From Chitinivorax tropicus (lineage in GTDB: Bacteria; Pseudomonadota; Gammaproteobacteria; Burkholderiales; SCOH01), in the NCBI RefSeq assembly GCF_014202905.1, contig NZ_JACHHY010000010.1, positions 1-64,000 of the forward strand: DNA of 64,000 nt, given 5' to 3'. The notes below the pieces were generated by a model. That model made no database searches. It was not told where the DNA came from and saw only the letters and a program-made list of their open reading frames with translations. Shown piece after piece: positions 62,200 through 64,000 of this stretch. Both the position numbers and the translations under genes were made by a program. Numbering within the stretch: the stretch's first letter is position 1; each line of letters begins with the position of its first letter.

Positions 62200-63252
62200 A
62201 TGCGTCACTTGAAGATGATTGCTGCTGCCGTTGCGACTGCTTGCCTGTCGATGGGCGCGCATGCTGACATCAAAAATGTAGATATCTACGGCGTAGTTGC
62301 GTTCGGCCTGATGTCCACCGAAGGTGCAGATGGGCACAAGAACAATGAGGTGCTCAACGAAAGCCGGATCGGCTTCAAAGGCAGCAAAGAACTGAAAAGC
62401 GGCCCCAAATTCATTTGGCAGATCGAAACCGGTTTCATTGGCCCCAACGGCCTGACCGCCCGCACCTATGAATCCGGTACCTTTGGTACACGTGACACCT
62501 GGGCAGGCTTCGAAGGCAGTATGGGTAAAGTACGGGTAGGCCGTCTGGTCACACCTTTCGGCGAAACCCTCGACTGGCCCTATGCCAACGGCGGGGTTGG
62601 CCCGATTGTCGAAGCCACGACCGTACCCGGTGGCGGCAGCTTTGTCCGCCTGTCTGACCAGATCCGTTATGACTCACCCCAATTGGGCCCGTTCACCGGC
62701 TCCATCTCGGTAGGCCGTGGCGACCGCGTCATCCCTGTGGGCCAGCAGAGCAACGTCTGGAACGACTTTGAAGTACGTAACTCATCCGTCGTCAGCGGCA
62801 TGGGCCACTTGGCACTGGGCCCGGTCACCCTGCACGCTGGTTTGGAATCCAACCGCAAGCGTAGCGCTGTGTCCGACAGCACCAACTACCTGGTCGGTTT
62901 TGAGACCCCAATCGTAGGCGGCCTGTCAGCCTATGGTGTATGGATGCGCGGCAAATCCGAGCTGCGTTCCGACCTGGGCACCGCCACCAAGGGCGACTAC
63001 ACCCGTAACACCTATCAGCTGGCTGCGGTCTACAAAATGGAAGACTGGATTTTCAAAGTCACCCATGCCAAGAACGCTGATCTGAAGGGCCCGGTCACCG
63101 ACAAGGGCGGCTCGTTGACTGCCGTACAAGCACTGACCTTCCTTGACCCATCACTGGTGGTATTCGGTCGTTATGTGAAAAACCATGACATCAAGAATAC
63201 CGGCTGGTGGAACAAGTCCCGTGTATTGCTGGGCCTTGAGTACTATTTCTAA
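62200..63252 (+). CDS. Gram-negative porin, probable chitoporin-like channel
   Basis: 350 residues. The signal peptide MRHLKMIAAAVATACLSMGA (cleaved after HA) is followed by DIKNVDIYGVVAFGLMSTEG. The betaproteobacterial porin motifs NESRIGFKGSKEL and VRVGRLVTPFGE are present, with the C-terminal LLGLEYYF ending in Phe for outer-membrane assembly. Located behind the GlcNAc importer, it probably admits amino sugars or short chitooligosaccharides. AGAGAGGG precedes the ATG. Confidence 0.88.
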   Translation: MRHLKMIAAAVATACLSMGAHADIKNVDIYGVVAFGLMSTEGADGHKNNEVLNESRIGFKGSKELKSGPKFIWQIETGFIGPNGLTARTYESGTFGTRDTWAGFEGSMGKVRVGRLVTPFGETLDWPYANGGVGPIVEATTVPGGGSFVRLSDQIRYDSPQLGPFTGSISVGRGDRVIPVGQQSNVWNDFEVRNSSVVSGMGHLALGPVTLHAGLESNRKRSAVSDSTNYLVGFETPIVGGLSAYGVWMRGKSELRSDLGTATKGDYTRNTYQLAAVYKMEDWIFKVTHAKNADLKGPVTDKGGSLTAVQALTFLDPSLVVFGRYVKNHDIKNTGWWNKSRVLLGLEYYF

Positions 63253-63324
63253 GCACACTGCTTGCTGAGGCTGGTCAACACCAGCCATAACGTTTGTCAC
63301 CCTCGCCGGTCCCCGGTGAGTTGC

Positions 63325-63358
63325 GCGGAGGGCACAGCCATGGCCCTCCGCTTTTTTT
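63325..63358 (+). terminator. Rho-independent terminator after the porin gene
   Basis: GCGGAGGGC-ACAGCCATG-GCCCTCCGC is a 9-bp GC stem followed by T7. It closes the amino-sugar operon. Confidence 0.92.
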
Positions 63359-63479
63359 ATTGTCCCAGGCCCCCAGATCCGGCCACTGCCCCGCCGGACA
63401 ACAAGGCCGCAAACATACAGGGGCTCGACAAGCCGTGACGGGTTTGTTATAGTCGCGCCTCTCTTGCTTCACCCCATCT

Positions 63480-63566
63480 GCGCCGGTGGTGAAATTGGTA
63501 GACACAACAGGTTTAGGTCCTGTCGGCCGCAAGGCTGTGGAGGTTCGAGTCCTCTCCGGCGCACCA
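63480..63566 (+). tRNA. tRNA-Leu (TAG anticodon)
   Basis: An 87-nt class II tRNA with encoded CCA. The acceptor GCGCCGG pairs with CCGGCGC, the anticodon loop is TTTAGGT, and a long variable arm is formed by CGGCCGCAAGGCTG. It reads CUA and related CUN codons. Confidence 0.95.
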
Positions 63567-63638
63567 TCTGGCAACCTCGCCAATCTACTTCAGCACAACC
63601 GACACCACCCAGATTGCAGGCGATGCCGGTCATCTACT

Positions 63639-64000
63639 TTATTCTTCCAACAAGCTGCGTAGCATCCATGCATTCTTTTCATGCAGATTCAGGCGCTGGG
63701 TCAGCAGATCGGCAGTGGCTTCATCACTGGCGGCATCGACCACCGCAAAAATACTGCGGGCAGTTCTGACCACAGCTTCATTACCCGCCACCAACAAGCC
63801 GATCATCTCTTTTGCCTTGGGCACCCCTTCCACTTCCTTGATCGAGGTGAGCTTGGCATACGCCGCATACGTACCTGGTGCAGGCATGCCCAGCGCGCGG
63901 ATGCGCTCGGCAATCAGGTCCACCGCCAGTGCCAGCTCGTTGTATTGCGCCTCGAACATCAGGTGCAGTGTCTGAAACATTGGGCCGGTGACATTCCAGT
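63639..64000 (-). CDS. dps: Dps family ferritin-like DNA-protection protein (5' end outside window)
   Basis: The frame runs off the right edge without its start. The visible part covers about 119 residues, including [23 protein letters not shown], the conserved ferroxidase region of Dps (the Trp and the Asp/Glu ligands around the helix B start), shown in part. It ends [16 protein letters not shown], the usual Dps C-terminus. Dps dodecamers oxidise and store iron with peroxide and coat DNA in stationary phase. The ATG at 63980 is an internal Met, not the start. Confidence 0.92.
   Translation of the reverse strand, partial: WNVTGPMFQTLHLMFEAQYNELALAVDLIAERIRALGMPAPGTYAAYAKLTSIKEVEGVPKAKEMIGLLVAGNEAVVRTARSIFAVVDAASDEATADLLTQRLNLHEKNAWMLRSLLEE

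Noticed and set aside
1-64000. CRISPR arrays, insertion sequences, prophage or integrase genes
   Set aside because: I looked for regularly spaced repeats, transposase or integrase motifs and terminal repeats and saw none.

Overview
The window looks like chromosomal DNA of a betaproteobacterium, probably of the Neisseriales (Chromobacterium/Chitinibacter type). Reasons: the RpoD, DnaG, S1 and IHF-beta sequences, an rpsU-yqeY-dnaG-rpoD macromolecular synthesis operon, the cmk-rpsA-ihfB order, and a large chitin/N-acetylglucosamine uptake operon. I see no insertion sequence, prophage or CRISPR array. Genus-level placement is inference.

Layout. 1-414: leader and promoter of a leftward rRNA operon whose 16S gene lies outside the window. 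415-16590: housekeeping genes (acetoacetyl-CoA synthetase, tRNA-Ile2, rpoD, dnaG, yqeY, rpsU, tsaD, a PlsC-like acyltransferase, a PhyH-type dioxygenase, an orphan CbiM-like permease, ihfB, rpsA, cmk, aroA, a DUF2199 protein). 16639-19163: a two-component system with a small exported protein. 19690-28811: 2-aminoethylphosphonate (AEP) uptake and breakdown (PhnF-type regulator, ABC importer, HD-domain oxygenase, PhnW, PhnX, FAD oxidoreductase). 29143-31442: an aldehyde/enal detoxification pair (YqhD, CurA-like) behind two copies of a NemR-like operator.

31486-37936 (minus strand) is the most remarkable region: a compact methanobactin-type copper-acquisition operon. Reading 5' to 3' it holds a DUF2946 protein, a TonB-dependent receptor, MbnP, the di-heme enzyme MbnH, a 29-residue precursor peptide at 32968-33057 (MbnA-like; predicted core RCASLCRTKQ), the DUF692 iron oxidase MbnB and its partner MbnC. 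The precursor gene is only 90 bp and is easily missed by gene callers. It has a strong ribosome binding site and aligns without gaps to known MbnA leaders.

38500-43532: a small conserved-looking protein, an acyl-AMP ligase with an N-terminal carrier domain, an FkbH-like protein that lacks its HAD phosphatase domain, a metal-site-less HMA-fold protein and a small membrane protein. 43775-51968: a sugar ABC importer divergent from a three-component sensor (periplasmic binding protein, response regulator, histidine kinase), similar in plan to the Pseudomonas gts/gltR-gtrS glucose locus. 52193-63252: an N-acetylglucosamine/chitooligosaccharide operon (kinase, GntR regulator, nagA, SIS deaminase, ABC importer, cytoplasmic GH3 N-acetylglucosaminidase, porin). 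The window closes with tRNA-Leu and the 5'-truncated end of dps.

Starts were adjusted from the longest reading frame where a Shine-Dalgarno site, signal peptide or family N-terminus argued for it. All functions are by sequence recognition; no database search was run.
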